From the NCBI GenBank assembly GCA_946221035.1, contig CAMIME010000025.1, forward strand, positions 1 to 33,363: a stretch of 33,363 nt of DNA. Direction: 5' to 3'. The DNA is from an uncultured Campylobacter sp. GTDB lineage: Bacteria > Actinomycetota > Actinomycetes > Mycobacteriales > Mycobacteriaceae. Position 1 is the stretch's first letter. Each line of letters opens with the position of its first letter. The notes beneath the pieces are model-generated. The model was not told the DNA's origin, made no database searches, and saw only the letters and a list, made by a program, of their open reading frames with translations. Both the position numbers and the translations under genes were made by a program. Shown in pieces: positions 22,489 to 30,181 of this stretch.

Positions 22489-22495
22489 CCAACAA
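22467..22495 (-). promoter_or_regulatory. groES-groEL promoter
   Basis: On the minus strand there is a TTGTTG -35 (22495-22490), a 17-base spacer and a TAGAGT -10 (22472-22467). The CIRCE element lies across it. Confidence 0.65.
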
Positions 22496-22507
22496 CCAAT
22501 GCTGGTG

Positions 22508-22960
22508 TTAGCGGTTCTTCACCGCGTTGCGCCAGAGCTCGAACTCCTCGGCGTTGTCAGTGCGGTAGTTCTCCACCGCGCGAATGGCCTGCAGCACCTT
22601 CTGAATCGTCTCCTCATCCACGCTGCCGCCGTCGCGGGATGCGAAGATGACCGGCCCGCTAATCGCGCGCGTCGGGTCGGTGAGGAACTCCGGGTTCTCC
22701 GTCTCAGCGGTGTTGCGCGCAAGCGATGCGACCGGGTTCGGCTCCGCCCCAGTCTCCGCCGCGTCCGCGCGGAAGATGGCGTGGAAGCGGTTGCCCTCCT
22801 GGTTGAACGCCACCTCCACCGGCTCGTCAGTGGCGCTGCCGAGCGTGTCGCGGGCGGTGTCGTCGTCAAACACAATGCGCTTGTACGTCAGATCCGGGTT
22901 CACAAGGAAGCCGAAGCGCTCGCGGTCTGCCTGCTCCTGGTCGAACTGCGGTGCGGTCAT
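22508..22960 (-). CDS. Conserved corynebacterial protein, unknown function
   Basis: A 150-residue, acidic, soluble protein. No family is recognised. Visible features: an N-terminal region FDQEQADRERFGFLVNPDLT that looks like a short helix plus strand, a middle with alternating strands (EPVEVAFNQEGNRFHAIFRA, GPVIFASRDGG), and a C-terminal helix (TIQKVLQAIRAVENYRTDNA). It starts at ATG 22960 with an AAAGGA ribosome-binding site; TACATT (23015-23010) is a possible -10. It stands alone between tsaD and groES on the same strand, with about 80 bases before it. Confidence 0.75.
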   Translation of the reverse strand: MTAPQFDQEQADRERFGFLVNPDLTYKRIVFDDDTARDTLGSATDEPVEVAFNQEGNRFHAIFRADAAETGAEPNPVASLARNTAETENPEFLTDPTRAISGPVIFASRDGGSVDEETIQKVLQAIRAVENYRTDNAEEFELWRNAVKNR

Positions 22961-23039
22961 GGGTGTGTCCTTTCGTCAGGTCCGGCCCCTCGCCGGTCGG
23001 TAGCACCCCAATGTATGCGCAATCGCGCACCTTCGCGCT

Positions 23040-24089
23040 TTATGCGCCCACGAGGGGCACCTCCACCTCGAGCCCCGTATCCGTCGCCGTGGTCAGTGGG
23101 CTCGGTTGCGCCCCTTCGAAGATGAGCTGGGCAGCGAGCGCAGCGATCATCACCCCGTTGTCGGTGCACAAACTGAACCGGGGGACGCGCAGTTCGATCC
23201 CGCGCTCGTCGCAACGCTTCTGCGCGAGCTCACGCAGCCGCTGGTTTGCCGCGACTCCACCGCCGAGCAGCAGTGTGCGCGCCCCGGTGTCCTCACACGC
23301 GGCCACGGCTTTGGCCGTGAGCACGTCGCACACCGCCTCCTGGAAGGACGCGCAGACGTCCTCGAGTGAGATCACGCGGCCCTCGCGCTCGGCGGCTTCG
23401 ACGTAGCGGGCGACCGCTGTCTTCAACCCGGAGAAGGAGAAGTTGTAGCGGTGCTCGCCGCGCAGATCCTCCGCCCGCGTCAGCGCCCGCGGGAACGCGA
23501 TCGCATTCCGGTCACCCTTCGCCGCAAGCTTGTCGACGATCGGCCCTCCCGGATACCCCAACCCCAGCAAACGGGCGACTTTGTCGTAGGCCTCGCCGGC
23601 GGCGTCGTCAAGCGTTGTGCCCAGCTCTTTCATGGGCTTGCCCACGGCCTCAACCTCGAGCAGCTGCGTGTGCCCGCCCGAGACCAAGAGGGCGATGGAG
23701 TGAGGCAGCGGGTCGCCGTCGAGGTTGGCCACCGCGACGTGGCCGCCGAGATGGTTCACGCCGTAGAAGGGCACGCCCCACGCGGCCGCGTAGGCCTTCG
23801 CCGCGGACGCGCCGACGAGCAGCGCGCCGGCGAGACCGGGGCCCACCGTCGCGGCGACGGCATCGGGCTTGTCGATGCCGGCCTCCGCGAGCGCCTTGGC
23901 CATGACCTGCTGCATCGCCTCCAAATGCGCGCGGGAGGCGATTTCCGGGACAACGCCGCCGAAGCGGGCGTGCTCCTCCATCGAGGAGGCGACGACGTCG
24001 GCGAGAATGTCCATCGTGCCGTCCGGGTGCAGGTCGATGATGCCCACGCCCGTTTCGTCGCAGGAAGATTCAATGCCGAGGACGATCAT
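23040..24089 (-). CDS. tsaD: tRNA N6-adenosine threonylcarbamoyltransferase TsaD
   Basis: A 349-residue ASKHA-fold enzyme that transfers the threonylcarbamoyl group to A37 of ANN-decoding tRNAs to make t6A. Visible: LGIESSCDETGVGI, the metal-binding HLGGH (within VNHLGGHVAV), LLVSGGHTQL, TLDDAAGEAYDKVARLLGLG, YNFSFSGLKTA, LLLGGGVAANQRLR and SLCTDNGVM. All active-site elements are present. The ATG overlaps the rimI stop by four bases (ATGA). It is the last gene of the alr-tsaE to tsaD operon. Confidence 0.96.
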   Translation of the reverse strand: MIVLGIESSCDETGVGIIDLHPDGTMDILADVVASSMEEHARFGGVVPEIASRAHLEAMQQVMAKALAEAGIDKPDAVAATVGPGLAGALLVGASAAKAYAAAWGVPFYGVNHLGGHVAVANLDGDPLPHSIALLVSGGHTQLLEVEAVGKPMKELGTTLDDAAGEAYDKVARLLGLGYPGGPIVDKLAAKGDRNAIAFPRALTRAEDLRGEHRYNFSFSGLKTAVARYVEAAEREGRVISLEDVCASFQEAVCDVLTAKAVAACEDTGARTLLLGGGVAANQRLRELAQKRCDERGIELRVPRFSLCTDNGVMIAALAAQLIFEGAQPSPLTTATDTGLEVEVPLVGA

Positions 24090-24592
24090 GTGTTTGGCCT
24101 TCCCGTCTCCCTCTCGCTTTTTCGCGGACGCATCATGGAGTACGCGTCCTTGCCGGAGGGCTGATAGTACTGCTTGCGCGTCGCCAGGATGAAAAACCCG
24201 AAGGCCTCGTACAGACGCAGCGCCGGTTCGTTGTCGGTGCGCACTTCGAGGAACATTGGGGCGTCGAGAAGGTCCGCCGTGTGTACGAATTGATCCATCA
24301 TCGCCCTGCCGATGCCCCGGCCCTGGTGGGAGGGCAGCACGCCGATGGTGTGGATTTCAAATTCCGGGTCCTCCCGCGGCCCGAGCATGGCCACCCCGCC
24401 GTAGCTGACCATGCGCTCGCCGGCTTCATGCCCCTCTGAGACTTCCTCGAAGGCGCCCAAGTAAAAGGTGTGGGGTTGCGCGATCTCGGCGAGGATCACG
24501 TCCCTCGACCAGGGGCTATCTCCCTCGAACGCCGCGGCCTCGATGCGTGCGGCCTCGGTGGCGTCCGCAATACTCAGTTCCCGGAACAGCAC
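24086..24592 (-). CDS. rimI: RimI-type GNAT N-acetyltransferase
   Basis: A 168-residue acetyltransferase of the RimI family, acetylating protein N-termini (ribosomal S18 in E. coli; broader in actinobacteria). The acetyl-CoA loop is LPSHQGRGIGRAMMDQFV, followed by FLEVRTDNEPALRLYEAFGF, the standard motif B region. The start is a GTG (24592) directly after the tsaB stop codon with no spacing, so translation depends on re-initiation. Coupling to tsaB and tsaD is the usual actinobacterial order. Confidence 0.92.
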   Translation of the reverse strand: MLFRELSIADATEAARIEAAAFEGDSPWSRDVILAEIAQPHTFYLGAFEEVSEGHEAGERMVSYGGVAMLGPREDPEFEIHTIGVLPSHQGRGIGRAMMDQFVHTADLLDAPMFLEVRTDNEPALRLYEAFGFFILATRKQYYQPSGKDAYSMMRPRKSERETGRPNT

Positions 24593-25234
24593 CTACTGCT
24601 CCAGCCGCGGAATCGCGGGGGATGCCGGCCCCAGCTTCGGCTCGACTGCGTCCGGGCGACGCAGGTAGAGCGGCACCAGGGGCTCCGGTTGCGCACCCAA
24701 GTCCGCGACAGCCACTAACCCGGCCGGCGACGGCGCGACGTAGGTAGTCTGAACTGCGGGTACGTTGACCTCGATGTTGGCGGGCACGCTCAGCGCATCC
24801 ACCGGCGAGGCGTCCAGATCAGCCGGCTTGCACACCTCCGGCCCCGCAACCCGCTTCCCGTCTTGGTAGCGGGCCCAGTACACCTCGCGGCGCCGGGCGT
24901 CCGTGACCACAAGCGCGGACCCCGCAGCCAGATCGTGGGCCACCGCGTCGTGCGTAACCACCCCGTGCACCGGGATGTTCAGCGCCTGCCCGAGCGCGGA
25001 GGCAGTTGCCATTCCCACGCGCAGACCGGTGAACGGGCCGGGACCGCACCCCACCACGACTGCATCGAGGTCCGCGAAAACGAGCCCGGCCTCCCCGAGC
25101 AGACGCTCGGTTTCCGGCACCAACAGCTCATTGTGTGCGCGGGTGGCGGTGGTTGAAGAGACCACCACCTCGCCATCGGACACCACGCCCACCACTAGAT
25201 CAGTGGTTGCGGTGTCCAGGGCAAGGACGTGCAT
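24593..25234 (-). CDS. tsaB: t6A complex scaffold protein TsaB
   Basis: A 213-residue ASKHA-fold partner of TsaD. It begins MHVLALDTATTDLVVGVVSD and has the family core AHNELLVPETERLL, LDAVVVGCGPGPFTGLRVGM (a conserved dimer-interface loop) and ALVVTDARRREVYWARY. TsaB does not itself bind ATP or tRNA but holds TsaD and TsaE. The start is ATG 25234, which shares its A with the stop of the upstream gene (TAATG). An earlier GTG-type start is possible but would overlap that gene further. Confidence 0.93.
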   Translation of the reverse strand: MHVLALDTATTDLVVGVVSDGEVVVSSTTATRAHNELLVPETERLLGEAGLVFADLDAVVVGCGPGPFTGLRVGMATASALGQALNIPVHGVVTHDAVAHDLAAGSALVVTDARRREVYWARYQDGKRVAGPEVCKPADLDASPVDALSVPANIEVNVPAVQTTYVAPSPAGLVAVADLGAQPEPLVPLYLRRPDAVEPKLGPASPAIPRLEQ

Positions 25235-25740
25235 TACTGGGCCATCCCGAGGGCCCAACGCCCCTTGTTCATGTAGAAGGGCATCGCGGTGTTCAGCGGG
25301 AAGGACTCAGTCTGCGGGACGGAGCAGATGTCGACCTTGTTCAGATCCACCGCGTCCACCAGCGGCTCGTCACCTTCACCAATCGGGATCAGCAGCACGT
25401 AACCCACCTCGCCGTCGAGGTCCAGGCCGCGGTCCTGCAAACCAAACGCCTCGAGCTTGGCGTCGATCAGCTGCTCCTGCTCACCCGGGCACAGCGTGGT
25501 GTAGCCCATGTAGCGCTCATCGTCGTAGACGCGTGCCGGATCCACCAGCTGCGCCACGACGGCGCCCCCAGCGGGCCTGAGCTGCTGCACAGAACGGCTC
25601 AGCGAGTTCGTCGGCGCCACCCCCTCCTGCGCCACGGAGGGACGAGTCTGCGGGATCGCGATAATCCCGACCAACACAATGAGCCACAGCACCAAAGCGA
25701 GCACGATCCACCCGCGCTCGCGACTTGTCGTCTTCAGCAT
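25234..25740 (-). CDS. Membrane-anchored protein in the t6A operon, unknown function
   Basis: A 168-residue protein with an N-terminal basic stretch (TSRERG), one transmembrane helix (about 11-29, IVLALVLWLIVLVGIIAIP) and no lipobox, so it is probably tethered with its C-terminal 135 residues outside. The exported part has two cysteines (TTLCPGE, DICSVP) that could form a disulphide, and a core DGEVGYVLLIPIGEGDEPLV. No family is recognised. It sits between tsaE and tsaB with a TAATG overlap onto tsaB and 10 bases after the alr-tsaE gene, so it is co-expressed with the cytosolic t6A enzymes; nothing suggests it shares their job. Confidence 0.75.
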   Translation of the reverse strand: MLKTTSRERGWIVLALVLWLIVLVGIIAIPQTRPSVAQEGVAPTNSLSRSVQQLRPAGGAVVAQLVDPARVYDDERYMGYTTLCPGEQEQLIDAKLEAFGLQDRGLDLDGEVGYVLLIPIGEGDEPLVDAVDLNKVDICSVPQTESFPLNTAMPFYMNKGRWALGMAQ

Positions 25741-25750
25741 GGGGGTAAGC

Positions 25751-27259
25751 CTACATCCCGCCCCGACGCCACGTGATCACGCGTTCGTCCGCATCCCTGT
25801 TGATGCAAACGTGGATGTAGCCCGGCGCGAGTTGCTCCACAAACCCTTCACCCCACTCCGCCACCACGACCGCGTCCTCGAGCTCAGTGTCCAGATCCAG
25901 CGCATCGAGCTCCGCCATGCCCCCAAGCCGGTACGCGTCGACGTGCACCAGGTCTGGACCGCCGACGAGCGAACGGTGTTGCCGCGCAATCACAAACGTC
26001 GGGCTGGTCACCCGCCCTTTGACACCCATTCCCTGCGCAATTCCCTGTGTCAGCGTCGTTTTACCAGCGCCCAGCGGGCCCTCCAGCACGACGACGTCGC
26101 CCGCTTTCAGCGTCGCCCCCAACTCACGCCCGAGCTCCTGCGTATCGACGGCTCCGTCACACACCCGCATCCCCTCTACCGGAAACAGGTACTCACGCAC
26201 CGTCCTCCCCTTCGGGGTGCACGCCACTTCGTAGTTGATGGTTCCCGCGGCATCTGCGAGCTCCGTCGCGCTTACCCCACCGGCCCCGAAGAGCACCGCC
26301 CGGTCCCCCGCCGCGACGCCGCCGGTGTTCTCACCGAGCCACACCACGATCTGGTCCATGCACACCCGCCCCACTTGCGGGTAGTGCGTCCCACCGATGC
26401 CCACCTGGAGCGCACCCTGCCAGCCGCGTTGCACGCCGTCGGCGTAGCCCGCGCCCACGACGGCGGTCCACCCGTCCGCCGGGGCAGCCCACGTCCGCCC
26501 GTAGCTCACCGTGTCACCGGCTTCCACTCGCTTCACCGCGAGCACGCTTGATGTCCACGTCATCGCCGGAGCGAGACCGTGCTCGCGCCCGGCCACCGGC
26601 TCGAGACCGTAGAGCGCCACCCCCGCCCGCACCATGTCAAAGTGCAGCTCGGGACGGGTCAGTGTGGCGGCGGAGTTTGCGATGTGGTTGCACTCAACGC
26701 CGAGCCCCGCCTCACGGGCCATTGCAATGGCCCGGCGAAAGGCCTCGGCCTGCGCGTCGGTGTACGGGTCCTCCGGATCATCGGCGGCGGCGAGGTGGCT
26801 CATGAGGCCGGCCACCTTGATCGCACCCTTTTTCTCAGCCTGGTTCGCCAGTTCGAATGCCTCTGCCCAGTCCGCTTCGTCAATGCCAGCGCGGTGCATC
26901 CCCGTTTCCACTTTGAGGTAGACGGTGGGGGTCAACGGAGCGTCGATAAGCGAGGGCACATGCGCGAGCGAGGGTGCCGCGATGTCGATGCCCTCCGGGA
27001 TTGGCTGCGCGATGTCCCAGAGCCAGGCGAGGACGGGTGCGTCGGTAAGTTCGCGCACCCGGCGCGCCTCGGCGAACGTGGCCACCCCGAACGCGTCGGC
27101 GCCGGCTGCACGCATGACCGGGACGCAGCGCTCGATGCCGTGGTTGTACGCGTCCGCCTTCACCACGCACATCAGCCTGGCCGGTGTTGCCTGCGCCTTC
27201 AGCTGCTGGGTGTTCGCGGCGATGGCGTCCAAATCGATCGTGGTGCGCAGTGGGTGCAT
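25751..27259 (-). CDS. alr: Bifunctional alanine racemase / t6A ATPase TsaE fusion
   Basis: A 502-residue fusion. Residues 1-355 are alanine racemase (L-Ala to D-Ala for peptidoglycan): PLP lysine K34 in VVKADAYNHG, VETGMHRAG, HIANSAATL, MVRAGVALYG and the C-terminal barrel with TVSYGRTW, GYADG and RVCMDQ, where the tyrosine base is expected. Residues from about 365 are TsaE, the P-loop ATPase of the t6A complex: Walker A GPLGAGKTT near 394, TSPTFVIAR, HVDAYRLGG and VVAEWGEGF. A short linker (LFPVEGMRVCDGAVD) joins them. The two genes are adjacent in many actinobacteria; here they are one frame. Start: ATG 27259 lies seven bases after a TAGCAT (27272-27267), so it may be leaderless; ATG 27268 is an alternative. 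The permease gene ends 34 bases upstream. Confidence 0.93.
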   Translation of the reverse strand: MHPLRTTIDLDAIAANTQQLKAQATPARLMCVVKADAYNHGIERCVPVMRAAGADAFGVATFAEARRVRELTDAPVLAWLWDIAQPIPEGIDIAAPSLAHVPSLIDAPLTPTVYLKVETGMHRAGIDEADWAEAFELANQAEKKGAIKVAGLMSHLAAADDPEDPYTDAQAEAFRRAIAMAREAGLGVECNHIANSAATLTRPELHFDMVRAGVALYGLEPVAGREHGLAPAMTWTSSVLAVKRVEAGDTVSYGRTWAAPADGWTAVVGAGYADGVQRGWQGALQVGIGGTHYPQVGRVCMDQIVVWLGENTGGVAAGDRAVLFGAGGVSATELADAAGTINYEVACTPKGRTVREYLFPVEGMRVCDGAVDTQELGRELGATLKAGDVVVLEGPLGAGKTTLTQGIAQGMGVKGRVTSPTFVIARQHRSLVGGPDLVHVDAYRLGGMAELDALDLDTELEDAVVVAEWGEGFVEQLAPGYIHVCINRDADERVITWRRGGM

Positions 27260-27293
27260 GGGCCCCATGCTAGAGAACCCCGTCTGCCCCGCG

Positions 27294-27965
27294 TTAACGC
27301 CCGGCAGAGACGAGGTGCGTCGCGCCGAGTGCGATGAGCAGCGCCGCCACCGCCCAGGTGGCCGCGAGAGTGACCGCTTGCGGGTGGGTTCGGGCCCAAC
27401 TGAAGGCGCGCCCCGCCGCACTGTTCGGCTTCACACGCACCCACCCGACGAGCAGCGCGCTGAGCGTGGGTAGGGAAAGGGCGACGGAGGCGTAGAGCGG
27501 GATCGATGCGTAGCGCACCGCAGGCTCAATGCCCGACGCCGACAGCACAGCAAGTCCGCCGTAGAACGGGAACGAGGTCGCGGACTGGACAAGCCCGAGC
27601 ACGAACCCCGTGACCACGGTAAGCGGGCCCGGCGTACCAAGCGGGCGCATAATCCGCGCCGTCAGCGCAGAGTTATCCCCACCCCGGATCGCGAGCACCC
27701 CCGTGACGGCGCCGGTAGCTACGAGCAGCCACCCGAACACCGGGCCTTCGACGAAGTGCTGGACGGCCGGCCCGAGCCCGTCAAAAATGACCAGCATCAA
27801 CAGTGCGAGCGACGCCACGCCGAGCCAATCTCCCGCGATAAGGAGAGCGACGGTCTTTGCGTAGCGACGGTTGCGCGCAGGGGCAACGATGCCCACCGCG
27901 ACGATCACGCCGATCAACAAGAGATTGACCGAGTCCACAAACGCGAGTTGAAGCGCAGCGCGCAT
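27294..27965 (-). CDS. Polytopic membrane protein, probable transporter (GAP/LysE-like)
   Basis: A 223-residue integral membrane protein with about six hydrophobic spans: LQLAFVDSVNLLLIGVIVAVG, AGDWLGVASLALLMLVIFDG, FGWLLVATGAVTGVLAI, PLTVVTGFVLGLVQSATSFP, a region with IPLYASVALSLPTLSALLVG, and LAATWAVAALLIALGA. The size and the early VDSVNL/ARNRRYAK loop resemble LysE- or GAP-type small transporters, but no diagnostic motif is seen. The start is ATG 27965 with an AAGGAGGTGG site. It precedes alr-tsaE on the same strand by 34 bases. Confidence 0.75.
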   Translation of the reverse strand: MRAALQLAFVDSVNLLLIGVIVAVGIVAPARNRRYAKTVALLIAGDWLGVASLALLMLVIFDGLGPAVQHFVEGPVFGWLLVATGAVTGVLAIRGGDNSALTARIMRPLGTPGPLTVVTGFVLGLVQSATSFPFYGGLAVLSASGIEPAVRYASIPLYASVALSLPTLSALLVGWVRVKPNSAAGRAFSWARTHPQAVTLAATWAVAALLIALGATHLVSAGR

Positions 27966-28038
27966 CCAGCCACCTCCTTGCAGTTGCGCTTCACTGATGC
28001 AACCGCGATGCAACCGCGTATCGGACGTGTTGCAGGGG

Positions 28039-28066
28039 TTCACCCTAGCGGAGAGTGCAGTAGACT
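28039..28066 (+). promoter_or_regulatory. Promoter of the alpha/beta-hydrolase-fold gene
   Basis: TTCACC (28039-28044), a 16-base spacer and TAGACT (28061-28066). The GTG at 28074 follows seven bases after the -10. Confidence 0.5.
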
Positions 28067-28073
28067 CATGCGC

Positions 28074-28928
28074 GTGTCTGCGAAGCTGAAGAAACTCTCC
28101 GACCTGTCGAAGCGCGGCCCCCACCGAGTGATGGAGGGCGACCTGGGCTACACCGGCCTGCCCGGCAAGGTGTACGCCCCGGCAGAGGGCAAAAACCTGC
28201 CCGGCGTAGCGTTCGGCCACGACTGGTTGAAGTCGGTCGGCGATTACCACGGAACGCTTCGCCACCTCGCCAGCTGGGGCATCGCTGTGGCGGCCCCCGA
28301 TACCGAGACCGGCATCAACCCGGACCACCGCGGCCTGGCCGCCGACATGGAAACTTGCCTGCAGATTCTCACCGGCATCCGCCTGGGCAACGGCCACATC
28401 TCCATCGCCCCCGGCAAGCTGGGCCTCGTCGGCCACGGCATGGGCGGTGGCGCTGCAGTACTGGCGGCCGTGGACAACACCAAGGTGAAGACCGTGGTGT
28501 CCATCTACCCGGCTAACGTCGCACCCTCCGCCGTGGAGGCAGCGCGCAACGTCTTCGTCCCCGGCCTGGTGGTCGGCCCTGGTGAGGACGGAGACAGCCT
28601 GTTCGACCCAGGCAACCCGGCCAAGCTCGCCTACAACTGGGCCGGCGAAGCTGCTTACCGCGCAGTAAAGAAGGGCGACCAGCAGAGTTTCTCCGAGGAC
28701 GGCATGGTCAAGCGCATCCTCGGCCTGGGCAAGTCCGACCGTGGGTTGCAGCAGACCGTCCGCGGGCTGATCACCGGCTATCTGCTGTACCAGCTCGAGG
28801 GCGAGAATGAATACTCCGCGTACGCAGAGCTTGACGCCTCCGGCTCCGGCGTGAAGTCCTTTGAGGGCGAGAAGCTGGCGAAGATCGCAGGACTCACCCG
28901 CGACGACGCAGGATTCTCCCTCTTCTAG
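28074..28928 (+). CDS. Alpha/beta-hydrolase-fold protein lacking the catalytic nucleophile
   Basis: A 284-residue protein (286 if ATG 28068 is used) with the layout of dienelactone hydrolase/cutinase-like folds: VYAPAEGKNLPGVAFGHDWL (oxyanion strand), LASWGIAVAAPDTET, the nucleophile-elbow strand KLGLVGHGMGGGAAVLAA, and NVFVPGLVVGPGEDGDSLFD where the acid would be. The elbow reads G-H-G-M-G-G where active enzymes have serine (G-H-S-M-G-G), and the C-terminal GDQQSFSEDG stands where relatives have the catalytic histidine. It therefore appears to be a non-catalytic member of the fold, perhaps a binding or scaffold protein. Start: GTG 28074 from the promoter spacing. Its end overlaps a convergent small gene by four bases. 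Confidence 0.8.
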   Translation: MSAKLKKLSDLSKRGPHRVMEGDLGYTGLPGKVYAPAEGKNLPGVAFGHDWLKSVGDYHGTLRHLASWGIAVAAPDTETGINPDHRGLAADMETCLQILTGIRLGNGHISIAPGKLGLVGHGMGGGAAVLAAVDNTKVKTVVSIYPANVAPSAVEAARNVFVPGLVVGPGEDGDSLFDPGNPAKLAYNWAGEAAYRAVKKGDQQSFSEDGMVKRILGLGKSDRGLQQTVRGLITGYLLYQLEGENEYSAYAELDASGSGVKSFEGEKLAKIAGLTRDDAGFSLF

Positions 28929-29197
28929 CCGTCCTCGTAGTTACCCCCGTACTGCGATCGGCTCTGCAGCACCGCCCGCACCTGGCGCTTCTGCAGCTGG
29001 GCCTTCCTGGGCCGGGGCGCGCTGTAGTCGCCCCTGGGCATGTTTCTCACCGGGCGCTCCATAGTTTCACGAGCGGCAGCGTAGTGCTTCGCCGTCTCCT
29101 CCATCTTGCGCTGAGAATCCACCATGACCTTCTCAAAGTCGGCCAGGCGCTTTTCCGTGCGCCGCTGGAACTGCAGGGCAAACTCTGCGAAATCCAT
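28925..29197 (-). CDS. Small basic, helical protein, third gene of an ESX-neighbour operon
   Basis: A 90-residue protein. The first half is a charged amphipathic helix (FAEFALQFQRRTEKRLADFE and KVMVDSQRKMEETAKHYAAA), probably a coiled coil; the second half is basic and disordered-looking (NMPRGDYSAPRPRKAQLQKR). No family is recognised. The ATG directly follows the stop of the upstream gene, so expression is coupled. There is no signal sequence. It resembles in size and character other small proteins at the end of mycobacterial Rv3440c-Rv3439c-type operons, but that is a loose comparison. Confidence 0.65.
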   Translation of the reverse strand: MDFAEFALQFQRRTEKRLADFEKVMVDSQRKMEETAKHYAAARETMERPVRNMPRGDYSAPRPRKAQLQKRQVRAVLQSRSQYGGNYEDG

Positions 29198-30181
29198 TTA
29201 GCTCCACTCCCCCATCTTCTTCATCGCCCACGGGTCACTGCCCTGCCCATTGGCGGGTGCAGGCGAGTGTGCTGCCGCGGGCTGGGTCAGCATCTCCACC
29301 TTCTTCGGCGGCGGGGCGGGTTCCTCCACCGTCGCCAGGGATGGCGGCGGCGGAATCACGCCTTTGCCAGTCGGCGTCGCGGGTTTTGGCTCGGGCTTGG
29401 GTTCTGGCTGTGGCTCGGGCTTGGGTTCTTCGTTCGTGCACTCCCCACCCGACGGTGTCACCTCGGGCTGGGTGGCGCACTCCACCTGCGCCTTGAGCTG
29501 GACATCAGCGGTGATCCGCGCGGTGACCTCCACGGTGGTCAGGCCGGTCGACTGGTTGGTGCGCACCTCCTTGGCCAGTTCGACTGGGGCGTCAGGCCGC
29601 TTCTGGGCGGCTTCGTCTACACACGCGGCGACCTTTTCCAGGCAGGTCGCGATAACCCCGTTGCCGTCTGAAGCGGTGCTTTTCGCGCAGCGCAGCGCCT
29701 CGATCACCAGCTCCACCGCGGGCTGCAGCAGTTGCGATAGGCCGAGGTTGGCAATGATCTCAATCGTTCGCTTCGCGGGACCGAGCAGGCACCGCAGCGC
29801 CGTCTCGGCCGCGGACACTACCTCGCGGATAGCGTTGCAACACGCGTCGATCGCGGAGCTGACCTCCCGCACTTTGGAAAAGTGGCGCGACTCCAGCTCC
29901 TCATCCCGGAGCTCTCGTGCGCGAATTCCCACTTCATCGAACCAGTCCGAGCGCTCCACTGTGCAGTCCCGTGCCGGGGTCTCGGGGCGCTTACACGTCT
30001 CCCGCAGCCGGGCACTGGCGGCGAGGACAGCATCGAGATCCTGCCCCTTCGTACACGCGCATTCCCGCAGCAACTCGTTTGCCAGCCCATTGACCTCATC
30101 GCGCTGCCGCTGCGGCACCTCGGGGTTGTTGCACACCACCTCAATGAGACCGCGCACATCGGCTTCAACCGTGGCCATCAT
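29198..30181 (-). CDS. Cysteine-rich helical, proline-rich protein (Rv3439c-like position)
   Basis: A 327-residue protein. Residues 1-185 are helical and unusually rich in cysteine (about 11, including a CxC in ECACTKG and CC in DACCNAIREV), spaced as in disulphide-linked exported helix bundles. A strand region follows (TTVEVTARITADVQLKAQVE, with two more cysteines). Next come a Glu-Pro-Lys-Pro repeat tract (near 240-270) and a Pro-rich tail ending GSDPWAMKKMGEWS. No signal peptide is visible, so export, if any, would need another route such as type VII secretion. The start overlaps the upstream gene by four bases (ATGA). Its place between glmM and small ESX-like genes resembles mycobacterial Rv3439c. 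Confidence 0.75.
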   Translation of the reverse strand: MMATVEADVRGLIEVVCNNPEVPQRQRDEVNGLANELLRECACTKGQDLDAVLAASARLRETCKRPETPARDCTVERSDWFDEVGIRARELRDEELESRHFSKVREVSSAIDACCNAIREVVSAAETALRCLLGPAKRTIEIIANLGLSQLLQPAVELVIEALRCAKSTASDGNGVIATCLEKVAACVDEAAQKRPDAPVELAKEVRTNQSTGLTTVEVTARITADVQLKAQVECATQPEVTPSGGECTNEEPKPEPQPEPKPEPKPATPTGKGVIPPPPSLATVEEPAPPPKKVEMLTQPAAAHSPAPANGQGSDPWAMKKMGEWS

